Source: Pseudoxanthomonas sp. PXM02 (GTDB lineage Bacteria; Pseudomonadota; Gammaproteobacteria; Xanthomonadales; Xanthomonadaceae). From it: a stretch of DNA of 64,000 nt. Location: contig NZ_JACVAK010000001.1 of NCBI RefSeq assembly GCF_014851805.1, positions 248,001 to 312,000 of the forward strand, read 5' to 3'. The notes beneath the pieces were generated by a model that saw only the letters and a program-made list of their open reading frames with translations, was not told the origin of the DNA and searched no databases. The position numbers were made by a program, and so were the translations under genes. Positions within the stretch are counted from its first letter, which is position 1. Every line of letters starts with the position of its first letter. This document shows positions 12,952-21,825 of this stretch, one piece after another.

Positions 12952-13574
12952 ACCAGGTCGTCAGGCACCTGGTACTGGGGGTCGGCGTAGGGATCGTCTG
13001 CGGCCGGTGCGTCCGGATCGACTTTCAGCGCGACAGCCTGGGGGAAGATGGACTCCGCTTCGGCGAGTACGGCCGACGTCACCAGCAGGTAGCGGCCGTT
13101 CTGCTGCACCACGCCCAGCTCGCCCGCATTCAGGGCTTTCAGCTGTTCCGCATTGACGTAGATGCGCTTGATCTTGCCGCCGTAGGGGAAGTGCCGCGCG
13201 ACATCCGCATCGGCATCGTTGAGCGCCTTGTCTTTGAGGAAGGCATCGAGCTTTGCCTTGGCCTCGCGACGCACGCGCGCCTCTTCCTGCTTCACGCGCT
13301 CGGCCTCGATGCGCTCGTCCTTCTCGCGCTGGGCGCGGATCGCATAGGCCTTGGCCAGGTCGATGTCTTCCTGGCTGCGCTTGGGCTTCGGCTTTGCGTT
13401 GCCCTGCGGCGGGCGCGGCTTCCCGCCCTGCCCCGGCTTCGGGTGTGCGCCGCCCTTGCCCGCCGGCTTGTGGGCATCGCGGCGCGGATCGGGACGACGT
13501 TCGGGTTTGCGCTCGGGCTTGGGTGCAGGCTTGAAGCCCAGGCCCAGGAGCTGGTCTCGGAGTGAATCGGTCAT
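12945..13574 (-). CDS. DUF2058 (YaiL-like) family protein
   Basis: A 209-residue highly charged protein. It begins with SLRDQLLGLGFKP, the DUF2058 opening, followed by a basic, Pro- and Lys-rich stretch (residues 16-75) and a helical KQEEARVRREAKAKLDAFL region. The C-terminal half (ADVARHFPYGGKIKRIYVNAEQLKALNAGELGVV) is the conserved globular part. E. coli YaiL is the named relative and its function is not established; the basic N-terminus suggests nucleic-acid contact. The gene lies upstream of, and overlaps, the hydrolase gene. Confidence 0.85.
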   Translation of the reverse strand: MTDSLRDQLLGLGFKPAPKPERKPERRPDPRRDAHKPAGKGGAHPKPGQGGKPRPPQGNAKPKPKRSQEDIDLAKAYAIRAQREKDERIEAERVKQEEARVRREAKAKLDAFLKDKALNDADADVARHFPYGGKIKRIYVNAEQLKALNAGELGVVQQNGRYLLVTSAVLAEAESIFPQAVALKVDPDAPAADDPYADPQYQVPDDLVW

Positions 13575-13610
13575 CGGTCTTTCAAGGGGGACTGCTGTCC
13601 CCCAAGCGTA

Positions 13611-13847
13611 TCAATAATGCGGCGGGGGCGGTTCGCTGGCGGGATCGTCGAACAGCGAAGTGCGCACCTTGCTCAACTCCTCGACCATATGGCGCAGCAG
13701 CAACGCGGTGCGCTGGTTTTCCTCGCGCGCATCGGCCAGGGCCTCGCTCAACTCGTTGAGCGAATGCTCCTGGAACGCCAGTCGGGTCTCCAGTTCGACC
13801 AGGCGGCGTTCCAGCGCATCACCGGGCAAGGGCAGATCAGCCTGCAC
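13611..13847 (-). CDS. slyX: SlyX family protein
   Basis: A 78-residue coiled-coil protein ([30 protein letters not shown]) ending in the family's PPPHY tail. This is the SlyX signature; the molecular role is unknown. The GTG at 13847 is chosen as the start because GGGAGG lies just upstream and the protein then has the normal SlyX length. It overlaps the end of ugd by 11 bases, indicating coupling. Longer upstream starts would lie wholly inside ugd. Confidence 0.88.
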   Translation of the reverse strand: MQADLPLPGDALERRLVELETRLAFQEHSLNELSEALADAREENQRTALLLRHMVEELSKVRTSLFDDPASEPPPPHY

Positions 13848-15189
13848 GCACGGACCTCCCGCGCCCGATGCCGTAATAGGCCAGCCCGGCAGCTTCGACG
13901 TCGCCGGGCTCATACAGATTGCGGCCGTCAAAGATCACGGCGTCACCCAGCGTTTCCTGCAGACGGCTGAAATCCGGGCTGCGGAACTGCTTCCACTCGG
14001 TAACCACCACCAGCGCATCGGCACCCTCGATCGCGCTGCGTGCGTCATCGCACAGCACCAGATCGTCGCGCTCGCCGAAGATGCGCGCAGCCTCCTCGCG
14101 GGCTTCGGGGTCGTAGGCCTGCACGCGGGCACCCGCTTCCCACAGTTCGGCCAGCAGCCGGCGGCTGCTCGCCTCGCGCATGTCATCGGTGTTGGGCTTG
14201 AAGGACAGGCCCCACACGGCGAACGTCTTGCCGCGCACACCTTCATCCTCGCCACGGTCGTAGTGGCGCTGGATAAGTTCGAACAGATGGCCCTTCTGCC
14301 GCTCGTTGACGGATTCCACCGCCTGCAGCAACTCCGGCGTATAGCCGTACTGCTGCGCGGTGCGCGCCAGCGCCTGCACGTCCTTCGGGAAGCAGGACCC
14401 GCCGTAGCCGGCGCCGGGATAGATGAAATGCCAGCCGATGCGCGGATCCGAGCCGATGCCCTGGCGCACATGCTCCACGTCCGCGCCTACGCGCTCGGCG
14501 ATGTTCGCGATCTCGTTCATGAAGCTGATCTTCGCGGCCAGCATCGCGTTGGCCGCGTACTTGGTCAGCTCCGCCGAACGCACGTCCATCACCACGATAC
14601 GCTCGTGGTTGCGGTTGAACGGTGCGTACAACCGACGGAGTTTCTCCACCGCCTGCGGGCTCGAGGCGCCGACCACGATGCGGTCCGGGCGCATGCAGTC
14701 GTTGACCGCATCGCCCTCCTTCAGGAATTCGGGATTGGACACCACGTCGAAGGCGACATCCGCGCCGCGCGTGGCCAGTTCCGCCTCGATGGCGGCGCGC
14801 ACCTTGTCTGCGGTACCGACCGGCACGGTGGATTTGTTGACCACCGTGCAGGGACGCTGGAGATTGCGTCCGATCGTGCGCGCCACCGCCAGTACGTACT
14901 GGAGGTCGGCGCTGCCGTCCTCATCGGGCGGCGTGCCTACCGCGATGAAGATGATCTCGCCGTGGGCGATCGCCTGCGCGGCATCGGTCGTGAAACGCAG
15001 GCGGCCAGCCGCATGGTTGGCCTTCACCATCGGAGACAGGCCAGGCTCGTAGATGGGCACGATGCCGTTGTTCAGACCATCGACCTTGGCCGGGTCGATG
15101 TCGATGCACATCACGTCATGGCCAACTTCGGCCAGACAGGTACCAGTAACGAGACCGACGTAGCCGGTACCGAAAATCGCTACACGCAT
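13837..15189 (-). CDS. ugd: UDP-glucose 6-dehydrogenase
   Basis: A 450-residue enzyme that oxidises UDP-glucose to UDP-glucuronate with NAD+, supplying exopolysaccharide and lipopolysaccharide sugars. The N-terminal NAD domain starts [20 protein letters not shown]. The catalytic cysteine is Cys266 in [10 protein letters not shown], and the central dimer domain and C-terminal UDP-binding domain ([15 protein letters not shown]) follow. The length is normal for the bacterial family. slyX overlaps its 3' end. The FKBP and glutathione peroxidase genes lie upstream on the same strand. Neighbours give no polysaccharide cluster, so it is probably a housekeeping copy. Confidence 0.95.
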   Translation of the reverse strand: MRVAIFGTGYVGLVTGTCLAEVGHDVMCIDIDPAKVDGLNNGIVPIYEPGLSPMVKANHAAGRLRFTTDAAQAIAHGEIIFIAVGTPPDEDGSADLQYVLAVARTIGRNLQRPCTVVNKSTVPVGTADKVRAAIEAELATRGADVAFDVVSNPEFLKEGDAVNDCMRPDRIVVGASSPQAVEKLRRLYAPFNRNHERIVVMDVRSAELTKYAANAMLAAKISFMNEIANIAERVGADVEHVRQGIGSDPRIGWHFIYPGAGYGGSCFPKDVQALARTAQQYGYTPELLQAVESVNERQKGHLFELIQRHYDRGEDEGVRGKTFAVWGLSFKPNTDDMREASSRRLLAELWEAGARVQAYDPEAREEAARIFGERDDLVLCDDARSAIEGADALVVVTEWKQFRSPDFSRLQETLGDAVIFDGRNLYEPGDVEAAGLAYYGIGRGRSVRAG

Positions 15190-15229
15190 TCGGGAGTTTC
15201 CTCGTGGGATTGCCGATTGGAGCAGCGGT

Positions 15230-16165
15230 TTATTGCAGAACGCCCATCAATTCCACGTCAAACGTAAGCGTCGCATCCGGTCCGATCTTGCCGCCCGGCG
15301 CACCATTGGGGCCGTAACCGAGGTTGGACGGGATCCAGAAACGGTACTTCGCACCTACCGGCATCAGCGCCACGCCTTCGGTCCAGCCGGCGATGACCTG
15401 GTTCAGGCCGAACTCGGCCGGTTCGCCACGGGCGTAGGAACTGTCGAACACATCACCGTTGAGCAGCTTGCCTTCGTAGTTGACGCGCACGCGGCTGGTG
15501 GACATCGGACGCTGGCCGTTGCCGGGACGCAACACCATGTACTGCAGGCCGGAAGCGGTGGTAATCACGCCGGGCTTGGCCTTGTTCTCGGCCAGGAATT
15601 TCGCACCCTCATCACGGTTGCGCTGGCCGGCAGTGGCCTGGCGCTTGGAGAGATAGGCCTGCATTTCAGCCTGCGCCTGTTCGAGCGTGAGCAGCGGCGT
15701 GCCGGTCTTGCCGGCGATCGTGCGCACGGCCTGCACCAGCGTGGCGGGGTCGATCTCGTTCTTGAAAGGCAGCAGCGAGGGACCGACCACATACGTGCCC
15801 AGGAACAGGCCCACCTTGGTCTTGTCGACCGGCGGCGGCGTGCTGCCTGGCGGCATGCCCGGGATCGGCTGGCCATCGGCCACGGCCAGGTTCACGCGCA
15901 GCAGCTGGTCGGTCGCCTGCGCTTCCTGCTCGCTGATCAGCGGCGGCTTGCCTTCGAACGTGTTCACCAGTGCGCGCTGGAATGCGGCGGTATCGAGGAA
16001 CGGACCCACCGGCTGCAGCGAATTGCCCACGTCCACGCCGATGGCATAGCTGACCTTGTCGCGCTCAGACACCAGCGCGGTTTTTTCCTGTGCAGACACG
16101 CTGCCTCCCAGCATCGAAAACGAGATTGCCAACAACACGGCTGCGCCGCGAACCGACCGCTTCAT
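15230..16165 (-). CDS. FKBP-type peptidyl-prolyl isomerase with N-terminal dimerisation domain, periplasmic
   Basis: A 311-residue exported PPIase similar to FkpA and Mip. After a signal peptide (residues 1-26, ending VSA) comes the FKBP N-terminal helical region ([14 protein letters not shown]), which is longer than usual and interrupted by a Pro-rich segment ([15 protein letters not shown]). A helix leads to the FKBP domain ([39 protein letters not shown]), with the active-site aromatic and Asp residues present. It should speed proline isomerisation in periplasmic or outer-membrane proteins. The ATG at 16165 follows GGAAGG. The glutathione peroxidase gene lies 82 bases upstream on the same strand. 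Confidence 0.9.
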   Translation of the reverse strand: MKRSVRGAAVLLAISFSMLGGSVSAQEKTALVSERDKVSYAIGVDVGNSLQPVGPFLDTAAFQRALVNTFEGKPPLISEQEAQATDQLLRVNLAVADGQPIPGMPPGSTPPPVDKTKVGLFLGTYVVGPSLLPFKNEIDPATLVQAVRTIAGKTGTPLLTLEQAQAEMQAYLSKRQATAGQRNRDEGAKFLAENKAKPGVITTASGLQYMVLRPGNGQRPMSTSRVRVNYEGKLLNGDVFDSSYARGEPAEFGLNQVIAGWTEGVALMPVGAKYRFWIPSNLGYGPNGAPGGKIGPDATLTFDVELMGVLQ

Positions 16166-16247
16166 CCTTCCTGCTCCTGAAACCTGCGCCACGATGGCGG
16201 CGCCAAACCGATATTGTGGCACGGAGGCCACCTGCGAAGGCACTGCA

Positions 16248-16811
16248 TCAACGCGCGGCGCGCGGCTTCTTCAGTTCGCGCTCGATCGCGTCGACCACCA
16301 CCGGATCATCCGGCGCGACCTTGCTGGGGAAGTTCGCGACCACGCGGCCATCCCGACCAATCAGATATTTGTGGAAGTTCCAGCCCGGCGCTGTGCCGGT
16401 CGCCTGGGCAAGCGTTTTGTACAGCGGCGTGGCGTTGTCACCCGTCACCACGACCTTTTCGAACATCGGGAACTTCACCCCGTAGGTCAGCGTGCAGAAC
16501 TCCTGGATCTGCTGCTCGCTACCCGGCTCCTGCCCCTTGAAGTCGTTGGAGGGGAACCCGAGCACCGCGAATCCCTGCGCCGCGTAACGCTGGTTCAGGG
16601 CTTCCAGGCCCTCGTACTGCGGGGTGTAGCCGCACTTGCTGGCCGTGTTGACGATCAGAAGGACCTGCCCCGCATATCGTTCCTTCAGGTTGACGGGGTC
16701 CTTCCCGGCCAGGGGGCGGTAGCTGACATCCAGCGTTTCGCCGGCCAGGGCCATCGCCGGGGCTACGAGAAACGCTATAAAAGCAAACGATTTCAATGAC
16801 TTGAGATGCAC
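16248..16811 (-). CDS. Glutathione peroxidase-family protein, exported
   Basis: A 187-residue peroxidase with an N-terminal signal peptide (about residues 1-23, ending ALA), so it probably acts in the periplasm. [12 protein letters not shown] contains the peroxidatic cysteine (Cys60), and [14 protein letters not shown] and WNFHKYLIG carry the conserved Gln and Trp of the catalytic site. The resolving-type cysteine in QEFCTL suggests a thioredoxin-dependent mechanism, as in many bacterial members. The family reduces hydrogen peroxide and lipid peroxides. It is divergent from the YtrA-controlled cluster. Confidence 0.9.
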   Translation of the reverse strand: MHLKSLKSFAFIAFLVAPAMALAGETLDVSYRPLAGKDPVNLKERYAGQVLLIVNTASKCGYTPQYEGLEALNQRYAAQGFAVLGFPSNDFKGQEPGSEQQIQEFCTLTYGVKFPMFEKVVVTGDNATPLYKTLAQATGTAPGWNFHKYLIGRDGRVVANFPSKVAPDDPVVVDAIERELKKPRAAR

Positions 16812-16879
16812 GCGAAGGCTCCACTAGTGCGAACATGACAAGTATGCCTTCAGTTGGGTGACAAAACCTTGCGGGGTAG

Positions 16880-16920
16880 TTGACGGCCTGTGTTTTGGTG
16901 TTATAGTTGAATACAACACC
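16880..16920 (+). promoter_or_regulatory. Promoter and YtrA-type operator of the GntR/ABC operon
   Basis: A -35 TTGACG (16880-16885) and a -10 TATAGT (16902-16907) are spaced by 16 bases. An inverted repeat, GGTGTT (16897-16902) and AACACC (16915-16920) with matching TA/TA inside, covers the -10 and the predicted start of transcription. This is where a repressor would sit. The YtrA-type regulator encoded two genes downstream is the likely binder; that is inference from context. Confidence 0.68.
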
Positions 16921-16946
16921 ACTCACCCAACTCAGGGGGGTACGCA

Positions 16947-17207
16947 ATGAACCCGAAACTGACCCACATCCTGCCCAGCCTGGCCGTCGGTGGCCTGTTG
17001 CTGGCGGCGGGCACCCTGGCGGGCATGACCAGCGCCCGCACGGCCGAGGCGGAATCCGCGGCGCTGGTGGGCGCGCTGGAGTCCGACGTCCGCGAGATCA
17101 CCGGCGACGAAGGCACTCCGGAGCCGACCCAGCACAAGCGCCGCGCCCGCGCCTCGCTGGCGATGCCGTACTTCTCCTTCGGCCAATCCCTGCGTCCTAG
17201 GAGCTGA
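16947..17207 (+). CDS. Small exported or membrane-anchored protein, first gene of YtrA operon
   Basis: An 86-residue protein of unknown function. Residues 7-26 are hydrophobic (ILPSLAVGGLLLAAGTLAGM), a signal peptide or single membrane anchor. An acidic segment (residues 33-58) and a basic tail (HKRRARAS, then SLRPRS) follow. It starts 27 bases downstream of the operator and ends 3 bases before the YtrA-type regulator, so it is the leading gene of the operon. Such small exported proteins often sit beside YtrA/ABC genes in this lineage, but I cannot name a family. Confidence 0.68.
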   Translation: MNPKLTHILPSLAVGGLLLAAGTLAGMTSARTAEAESAALVGALESDVREITGDEGTPEPTQHKRRARASLAMPYFSFGQSLRPRS

Positions 17208-17210
17208 GCC

Positions 17211-17573
17211 ATGGCGCCCATCCAATGGAGCGACGGTGCTCCCATCTACCGTCAGCTGAAGGATCGTGTGATCGCCATGATGCTGGACGGCATCCTGAAG
17301 CCGGGCGACGCCCTGCCGTCCGTCCGCCAGGTGGCGGCGGAGTACCAGCTGAATCCGATTACCGTCTCACGCGCTTACCAGGAGCTGGCAGATGAAGCCC
17401 TGGTCGAAAAGCGCCGCGGCCTGGGCATGTTCGTCACCGACGAAGCGTCCAAGAAGCTGCGCGGCAGCGAGCGCGAACGGTTCCTGACCGAAGAGTGGCC
17501 GGCCGTTGCCGAGCGCATCGAGCGCCTGGGCCTGTCCATCGAAGAGTTGCTGCAATCCAAGGGGACCAAGTGA
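17211..17573 (+). CDS. GntR-family transcriptional regulator, YtrA subfamily
   Basis: A 120-residue regulator made only of an N-terminal GntR winged helix and a short C-terminal helix pair, the size that defines the YtrA subfamily. Key segments are PIYRQLKDRVIAMMLDGILKPGD and LPSVRQVAAEYQLNPITVSRAYQEL (the helix-turn-helix). YtrA proteins usually repress the ABC transporter operon they belong to and respond to envelope stress or cell-wall antibiotics; the Xanthomonas relative HpaR1 affects virulence and exopolysaccharide. The stop codon overlaps the ATG of the ATPase gene by one base (TGATG). An operator-like repeat lies at 16897-16920. Confidence 0.9.
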   Translation: MAPIQWSDGAPIYRQLKDRVIAMMLDGILKPGDALPSVRQVAAEYQLNPITVSRAYQELADEALVEKRRGLGMFVTDEASKKLRGSERERFLTEEWPAVAERIERLGLSIEELLQSKGTK

Positions 17574-18448
17574 TGAATGCTGCAATCGCCAACACCGTGG
17601 TGTCGGCCCACGGCCTGCGCAAGGCTTACAGGAACAAGCTTGCGCTGGACAACACCAGCTTCGAGATCGAGGCAGGCAAGATCATCGGCCTGATCGGCCC
17701 CAACGGGGCCGGCAAGACCACTGCGCTGAAGGCCATCCTGGGCCTGACGCCCTTCGAGGGCCAACTGAAAGTGCTGGGACTGGATCCGCGCAAGGACCGG
17801 GACGAGCTGATGAAGGATGTCTGCTTCATCGCCGACGTGGCGGTGCTGCCGCGCTGGATGAAGGTCAAGGAGGCGATCGACTTCGTCGAGGGCGTCCACC
17901 CGCGTTTCGATCGCGCCAAATGCGAGCGCTTTATCGCCAACACCCAGCTCAAGCCCAACCTGCGCGTGCGCGAGATGTCCAAGGGCATGATCGTGCAGCT
18001 GCACCTGGCGCTGGTGATGGCCATCGACGCCAAGCTGCTGGTACTCGACGAACCGACGCTCGGCCTGGACATCCTGTACCGCAAGCAGTTCTACCAGCGC
18101 CTGCTGGAGGACTACTTCGACGAACAGAAAACCATCATCGTCACCACCCACCAGGTGGAAGAGATCGAACACATCCTGACCGACGTGATGTTCATCCGTG
18201 ACGGCAAGATCGTGCTGACCTCGCAGATGGAAGACGTCGCGGAGCGTTACACCGAAGTGCTGGTCAGCGGCGATGCCGTCGAACAGGCCCGCGCACTGAA
18301 ACCCATCGATGAGCGCGCCCTGCCCTTCGGCAAGACCGTGCTGCTGTTCGACGGCGCCCCGAAAGGTCACCTCGCCGCGCTTGGCGAGACCCGCACGCCT
18401 GGCCTGGCCGACCTGTTCGTCGCCATCATGAAAGGAACCTACGCATGA
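17573..18448 (+). CDS. ABC transporter ATP-binding protein (YtrB-like)
   Basis: A 291-residue ATPase. The Walker A motif is GPNGAGKTTALK, the signature is degenerate (VREMSKGMIVQL) and Walker B is LLVLDEPTLGLD, followed by the H-loop VTTHQVEEIEH. The degenerate signature and the C-terminal extension are usual for the YtrB/BcrA-like branch. It powers the permease encoded next, with an ATGA overlap at 18445-18448. The chosen ATG overlaps the regulator stop. Likely roles are removal of, or response to, cell-wall-active compounds, inferred from the YtrA link. Confidence 0.92.
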   Translation: MNAAIANTVVSAHGLRKAYRNKLALDNTSFEIEAGKIIGLIGPNGAGKTTALKAILGLTPFEGQLKVLGLDPRKDRDELMKDVCFIADVAVLPRWMKVKEAIDFVEGVHPRFDRAKCERFIANTQLKPNLRVREMSKGMIVQLHLALVMAIDAKLLVLDEPTLGLDILYRKQFYQRLLEDYFDEQKTIIVTTHQVEEIEHILTDVMFIRDGKIVLTSQMEDVAERYTEVLVSGDAVEQARALKPIDERALPFGKTVLLFDGAPKGHLAALGETRTPGLADLFVAIMKGTYA

Positions 18449-19443
18449 ACGCCGTGACTTCGACATTGGGCAAATCCTCCAAGCCGGGTGCGTTCACGTG
18501 GCTGCTGAAGCGCGAGTTCTGGGAGAACCGGGGCGGCTTCTTCTGGGCGCCCGTCATCACCGGCGGCATCTTCGTGGTGCTCAACCTGATCCTGGCCATC
18601 GTCGGCAGCATCGCGGCACGCGGTTCCCTGAGCGACGGCGGCTTCAGCGTCGAGGAAGCCCCCAACAAGGCGCAGGCGATCGTCGGCGGCATCGGTGACG
18701 GCATGCTGCTGGGTGGCGTGACGCTGGCCTGCGTGGTACTCGCCTTCGTGGTGTTCTTCTACGCGCTGGGCACTCTGTACGACGATCGCCGCGACCGCAG
18801 CGTGCTGTTCTGGAAGTCGTTGCCGGTGTCCGACACGCACATGGTGCTGTCCAAGCTGGCGTGGGCGCTGGTGCTGGCGCCGCTGCTGGCCGTGAGCGTG
18901 GGCATCCTGATCGGCCTGGCGTTGTGGCTGATCTCCGCCCTGACCATCACCGTCAACGGCCTGCCCGGGAGCTCGGCGCTCTTCACCCACTCGCATCCGC
19001 TGCGCATCATCGGCGGCGTGCTGGCTTCGCTGCCCGTCTACGTGTTCTGGGCGCTGCCGGCGGTGGGCTGGCTGATGTTCTGCTCGGCCTGGTCGCGCAG
19101 CAAACCGTTCCTGTGGGCGGTGCTGGTGCCGGTGCTGGCTTGCGTGATCATCAGCATGACCGACATCCTGCCGGGCCTGCAGATCCGTCACGACATCATC
19201 TGGTACACGGTGGTCTATCGCGGCCTGGCGAGCGTGATCCCCGGTGCATGGTTCCCCACCCTGCCCGGTGGCGTCACCAACCCTAATGCCGACTTCAACT
19301 CGCCGGACGAACTGGCCAACGCCATCGACCTGACGCGCAGCTGGCAGGCCTTCGCAACGGCCGACCTGTGGATCGGTGCCGCCATCGGTGTCGTCCTGAT
19401 CGTCGGCGCGATCTACCTGCGCCGCTGGCGCGAAAGCGAATAA
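18445..19443 (+). CDS. ABC transporter permease
   Basis: A 332-residue inner-membrane protein with about six hydrophobic segments (for example GGIFVVLNLILAIVGSIAA, LACVVLAFVVFFYALG and LLAVSVGILIGLALWLI). The loop YDDRRDRSVLFWKSLPVSDTHMVLSK is typical of ABC-2 type permeases. A large periplasmic segment (residues 240-300) precedes the last helix. It forms the membrane channel with the ATPase encoded just before, and the genes overlap by four bases. The transported compound is unknown. Confidence 0.88.
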   Translation: MNAVTSTLGKSSKPGAFTWLLKREFWENRGGFFWAPVITGGIFVVLNLILAIVGSIAARGSLSDGGFSVEEAPNKAQAIVGGIGDGMLLGGVTLACVVLAFVVFFYALGTLYDDRRDRSVLFWKSLPVSDTHMVLSKLAWALVLAPLLAVSVGILIGLALWLISALTITVNGLPGSSALFTHSHPLRIIGGVLASLPVYVFWALPAVGWLMFCSAWSRSKPFLWAVLVPVLACVIISMTDILPGLQIRHDIIWYTVVYRGLASVIPGAWFPTLPGGVTNPNADFNSPDELANAIDLTRSWQAFATADLWIGAAIGVVLIVGAIYLRRWRESE

Positions 19444-19501
19444 GCACGCTGCCCCTCTATCGGCGGGCCTTGCCCGGCCCGCCCCTACCAAGGACACGGA
19501 C

Positions 19502-20164
19502 ATGCAGACCTCACGCTCCCTGATGCCACCGCTGCTCGTGATCGGCGTGCTCGCGCTTGCCGCTTGCCAGCCGGCCGACAACAGCAACTCACCTACCGGT
19601 GTCGCCGCCAAGGCCATGGACGAAGTGGCCAACGGCCTGGGCGAAGCCAGCAAAGAGATGGACAAGGCGCGCCAGGAAATCGCCACCGCGCGCGACAAGC
19701 TGGCCTTCGAGAACCTGTCGTTGAACCGCGACAAGACGCAAAACCTGCCGAAGGCAGAGATCACCCCTGCCGGCGAACTGCTGATCGATGGCAAGTCCAT
19801 CGCGACCACACCGGAACAGAAGGCGCTTGTGCTGGCCTACCGCGGCGAACTGCTCGGCGTGGTCGGTGACGGCATGGCGATCGGCATGGAAGGCGCGCGT
19901 GTCGGCATCGACGCGGCGGCGTCCGCACTGAAAGGCATGCTGTCAGGCCAGAGCGGCGATGAGATCGGCAAGCAGGCTGGCGAACAGGCCGAGGCCAAGA
20001 TCAAGCCGCTGGTGGCGCAGTTATGCACGCGCATGCCCGGCCTGCTGTCGGCGCAGCAAGCGCTGTCGGCCGCCGTACCCGAGTTTTCTCCGTACGCCAC
20101 GATGGACCAGTCCGACGTGGATGACTGCGGCGACGCCAACGGCGACGGCAACTGGACGTTCTGA
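19502..20164 (+). CDS. YggN-like (DUF2884-type) lipoprotein, paralogue 1
   Basis: A 220-residue predicted lipoprotein with lipobox LAAC (Cys22). A helical, charged segment follows (EVANGLGEASKEMDKARQEI), then the shared core starting LPKAEITPAGELLIDGK and a glycine-rich helical region. The C-terminal part (LCTRMPGLLSAQQALSAAVPEFSPYA, then DVDDC) has two cysteines conserved in all three local paralogues, suggesting a disulfide. The closest family I recognise is YggN/DUF2884; function is unknown. It lies 58 bases after the permease gene, so it probably belongs to the YtrA-controlled operon. Confidence 0.75.
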   Translation: MQTSRSLMPPLLVIGVLALAACQPADNSNSPTGVAAKAMDEVANGLGEASKEMDKARQEIATARDKLAFENLSLNRDKTQNLPKAEITPAGELLIDGKSIATTPEQKALVLAYRGELLGVVGDGMAIGMEGARVGIDAAASALKGMLSGQSGDEIGKQAGEQAEAKIKPLVAQLCTRMPGLLSAQQALSAAVPEFSPYATMDQSDVDDCGDANGDGNWTF

Positions 20165-20229
20165 TCCGACACCCTCGCCCGGAACGCCACGTTTCAGGCT
20201 CGCCCAGATCCACGCAAAGGAGACCCGAC

Positions 20230-20904
20230 ATGCGCCACCCCTACCTCCGTCGTGCCCTGATGTCGCTGCTCCTGGCCGGTGCACTGCCGCTGGCCGCGCA
20301 GGCCGCGGCCCCGAAGGATCGCAGCATCGACAATGAGATCAGCGCGGACCTGGCCGAGGCGCGCGACGAAGTCCGTGTCGAACTGGCCAAGGCCCGCCGC
20401 GAACTGGAGACCGGCAATCTGGAGGTGGGCGACAGTCTCCACTTCAGCAAGTCGGGGCGTCGCGCACGCGACAAGGACCCCTCGCTACCCAAGGCGGAGA
20501 TCACCCCGGCCGGCGACTTCCTGATCGACGGCAAGCCGGTGGCCATCAACGGCCGTCAGCGGCAGGAACTGCTGGTCTATCGCGGCCAGGTGATCGAGAT
20601 CGCCAAGGCCGGCCTGGACATCGGCGAGCGCAGTGCGCAGGTGGCGCTGGACGCGGTGGACGGCGGGTTGTTCAGCCTACTGGTCGGCGCCATGACCGGC
20701 AGCCTGGAGCGTCGTATCGAGAAGACGGTCATGCAGACGGTCGAACCCGGCGTACGCCAGATCTGCCGCAGCCTGCCCGCCCTGCACGAGAGCCAGCAGC
20801 GCCTGTCCGCGAGCCTTCCCCAGTTCCGCCCGTATGCCACGCTGGAAGCAGACGATGCAGAGAACTGCGAGAAGGACGTCCGCCGCGAGTTCGCGACGCG
20901 TTAG
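20230..20904 (+). CDS. YggN-like (DUF2884-type) exported protein, paralogue 2
   Basis: A 224-residue protein with a Sec signal peptide (ending AQAAA) and no lipobox, so it is probably soluble in the periplasm. It shares with its two neighbours the core LPKAEITPAGDFLIDGKPV, the long amphipathic middle and the C-terminal ICRSLPALHESQQRLSASLPQFRPYA with a final AENC. Around residues 35-62 it has a heptad-like charged helix (ADLAEARDEVRVELAKARREL). No enzyme motif is seen. It lies between paralogue 1 and the GSG-repeat protein, in the same direction and with short gaps. Confidence 0.74.
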   Translation: MRHPYLRRALMSLLLAGALPLAAQAAAPKDRSIDNEISADLAEARDEVRVELAKARRELETGNLEVGDSLHFSKSGRRARDKDPSLPKAEITPAGDFLIDGKPVAINGRQRQELLVYRGQVIEIAKAGLDIGERSAQVALDAVDGGLFSLLVGAMTGSLERRIEKTVMQTVEPGVRQICRSLPALHESQQRLSASLPQFRPYATLEADDAENCEKDVRREFATR

Positions 20905-20969
20905 CCATTAATCCTGACATGCGAGGCGGCGTGGCCGACTCCCGCGTGTGACCCGATGCCGGAGACCCG

Positions 20970-21809
20970 ATGATGCGCACTGCCCTGATCGCTTCCCCCC
21001 TGCTCGCCCTGCTGGCTTGGTCCACGCCCGCGCTGGCGTCGGACAGATACTGCAAGCATGAAGAGCCCCGCCAGGTCACGCTGGATATCGGGAATGCCAA
21101 GACCGTGGTGTTCGAGGTCGGTCCGCATGATCTGAAGGTGGAGTCGCGCAGCGGTGCCGCTGCCGCCATGAGCGGACGGGCCTGCAGCAGCCATGCCGAC
21201 CGCCTTGCCAGCCTGAAGATCGAACAGCGGCATGCCGGCGACAAGCTGATCGTGCGGCTGTACCACGACGGCAAGTTCAGCGGCATCTTCCTCGGCAGCA
21301 ACTACGCATACATGAACCTGTCGGCGACCCTGCCCGAGCATCTGCCCGTCCAGGTGAAGGTCGGCTCCGGCAAGGCCGAGGTCATCGGCGCACCGGTGTT
21401 CAGCGCCGACGTCGGCTCCGGCCACGCGGTGGGCCGCAGCATCCGCGGACTAGCGGCGGCGTCGGTGGGTTCGGGTGATGTCGACATCCATGGCGCAGGC
21501 AGCCTGAAAGTCGTGTCGATCGGCTCCGGCGATGTGGAAGCCGACAACATCCGCGGCGCCACTCACGTAGGCAGCATCGGTTCGGGTGGGTTCGACCTGT
21601 CGCGCGGCGGCAGCGTCGAGATCGGCTCGATCGGCTCCGGCGGCGCCGAGGTGCACGACATCAGCGGCGACGTCGTGGTCGGCTCGATAGGCTCCGGGGG
21701 CGTGGAGGTGCGCAACGTCAGCGGCAGCCTGACCGTCCGCTCGGTGGGCAGCGGCGACGTCGACCACGAAGGCGTCACCGGTCCGATCGACATTCCCAAG
21801 CGCCGCTGA
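20970..21809 (+). CDS. Exported DUF2807 (GIN) domain protein with GSG beta-helix repeats
   Basis: A 279-residue protein with a signal peptide (ending ALA, about residue 24). A small N-terminal region has two cysteines (YCKHEEPRQ and GRACSSH). From about residue 130 a run of eight (V/I)GSG repeats follows at 16-22 residue spacing, for example VGSGDVDIHG, IGSGDVEADN, IGSGGFDLSR and IGSGGVEVRN. This is the right-handed beta-helix pattern of DUF2807 head domains. The final HEGVTGPIDIPKRR closes the helix. Such proteins are thought to be extracytoplasmic adhesive or sensing modules; the role here is unknown. It is flanked on both sides by YggN-like paralogues. Confidence 0.82.
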   Translation: MMRTALIASPLLALLAWSTPALASDRYCKHEEPRQVTLDIGNAKTVVFEVGPHDLKVESRSGAAAAMSGRACSSHADRLASLKIEQRHAGDKLIVRLYHDGKFSGIFLGSNYAYMNLSATLPEHLPVQVKVGSGKAEVIGAPVFSADVGSGHAVGRSIRGLAAASVGSGDVDIHGAGSLKVVSIGSGDVEADNIRGATHVGSIGSGGFDLSRGGSVEIGSIGSGGAEVHDISGDVVVGSIGSGGVEVRNVSGSLTVRSVGSGDVDHEGVTGPIDIPKRR

Positions 21810-21825
21810 TTTCCAGGAGACCACC

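Noticed and set aside
13850..13931. Longer SlyX start inside ugd
   Set aside because: Extra residues have no similarity, while GTG 13847 has GGGAGG and the right length.
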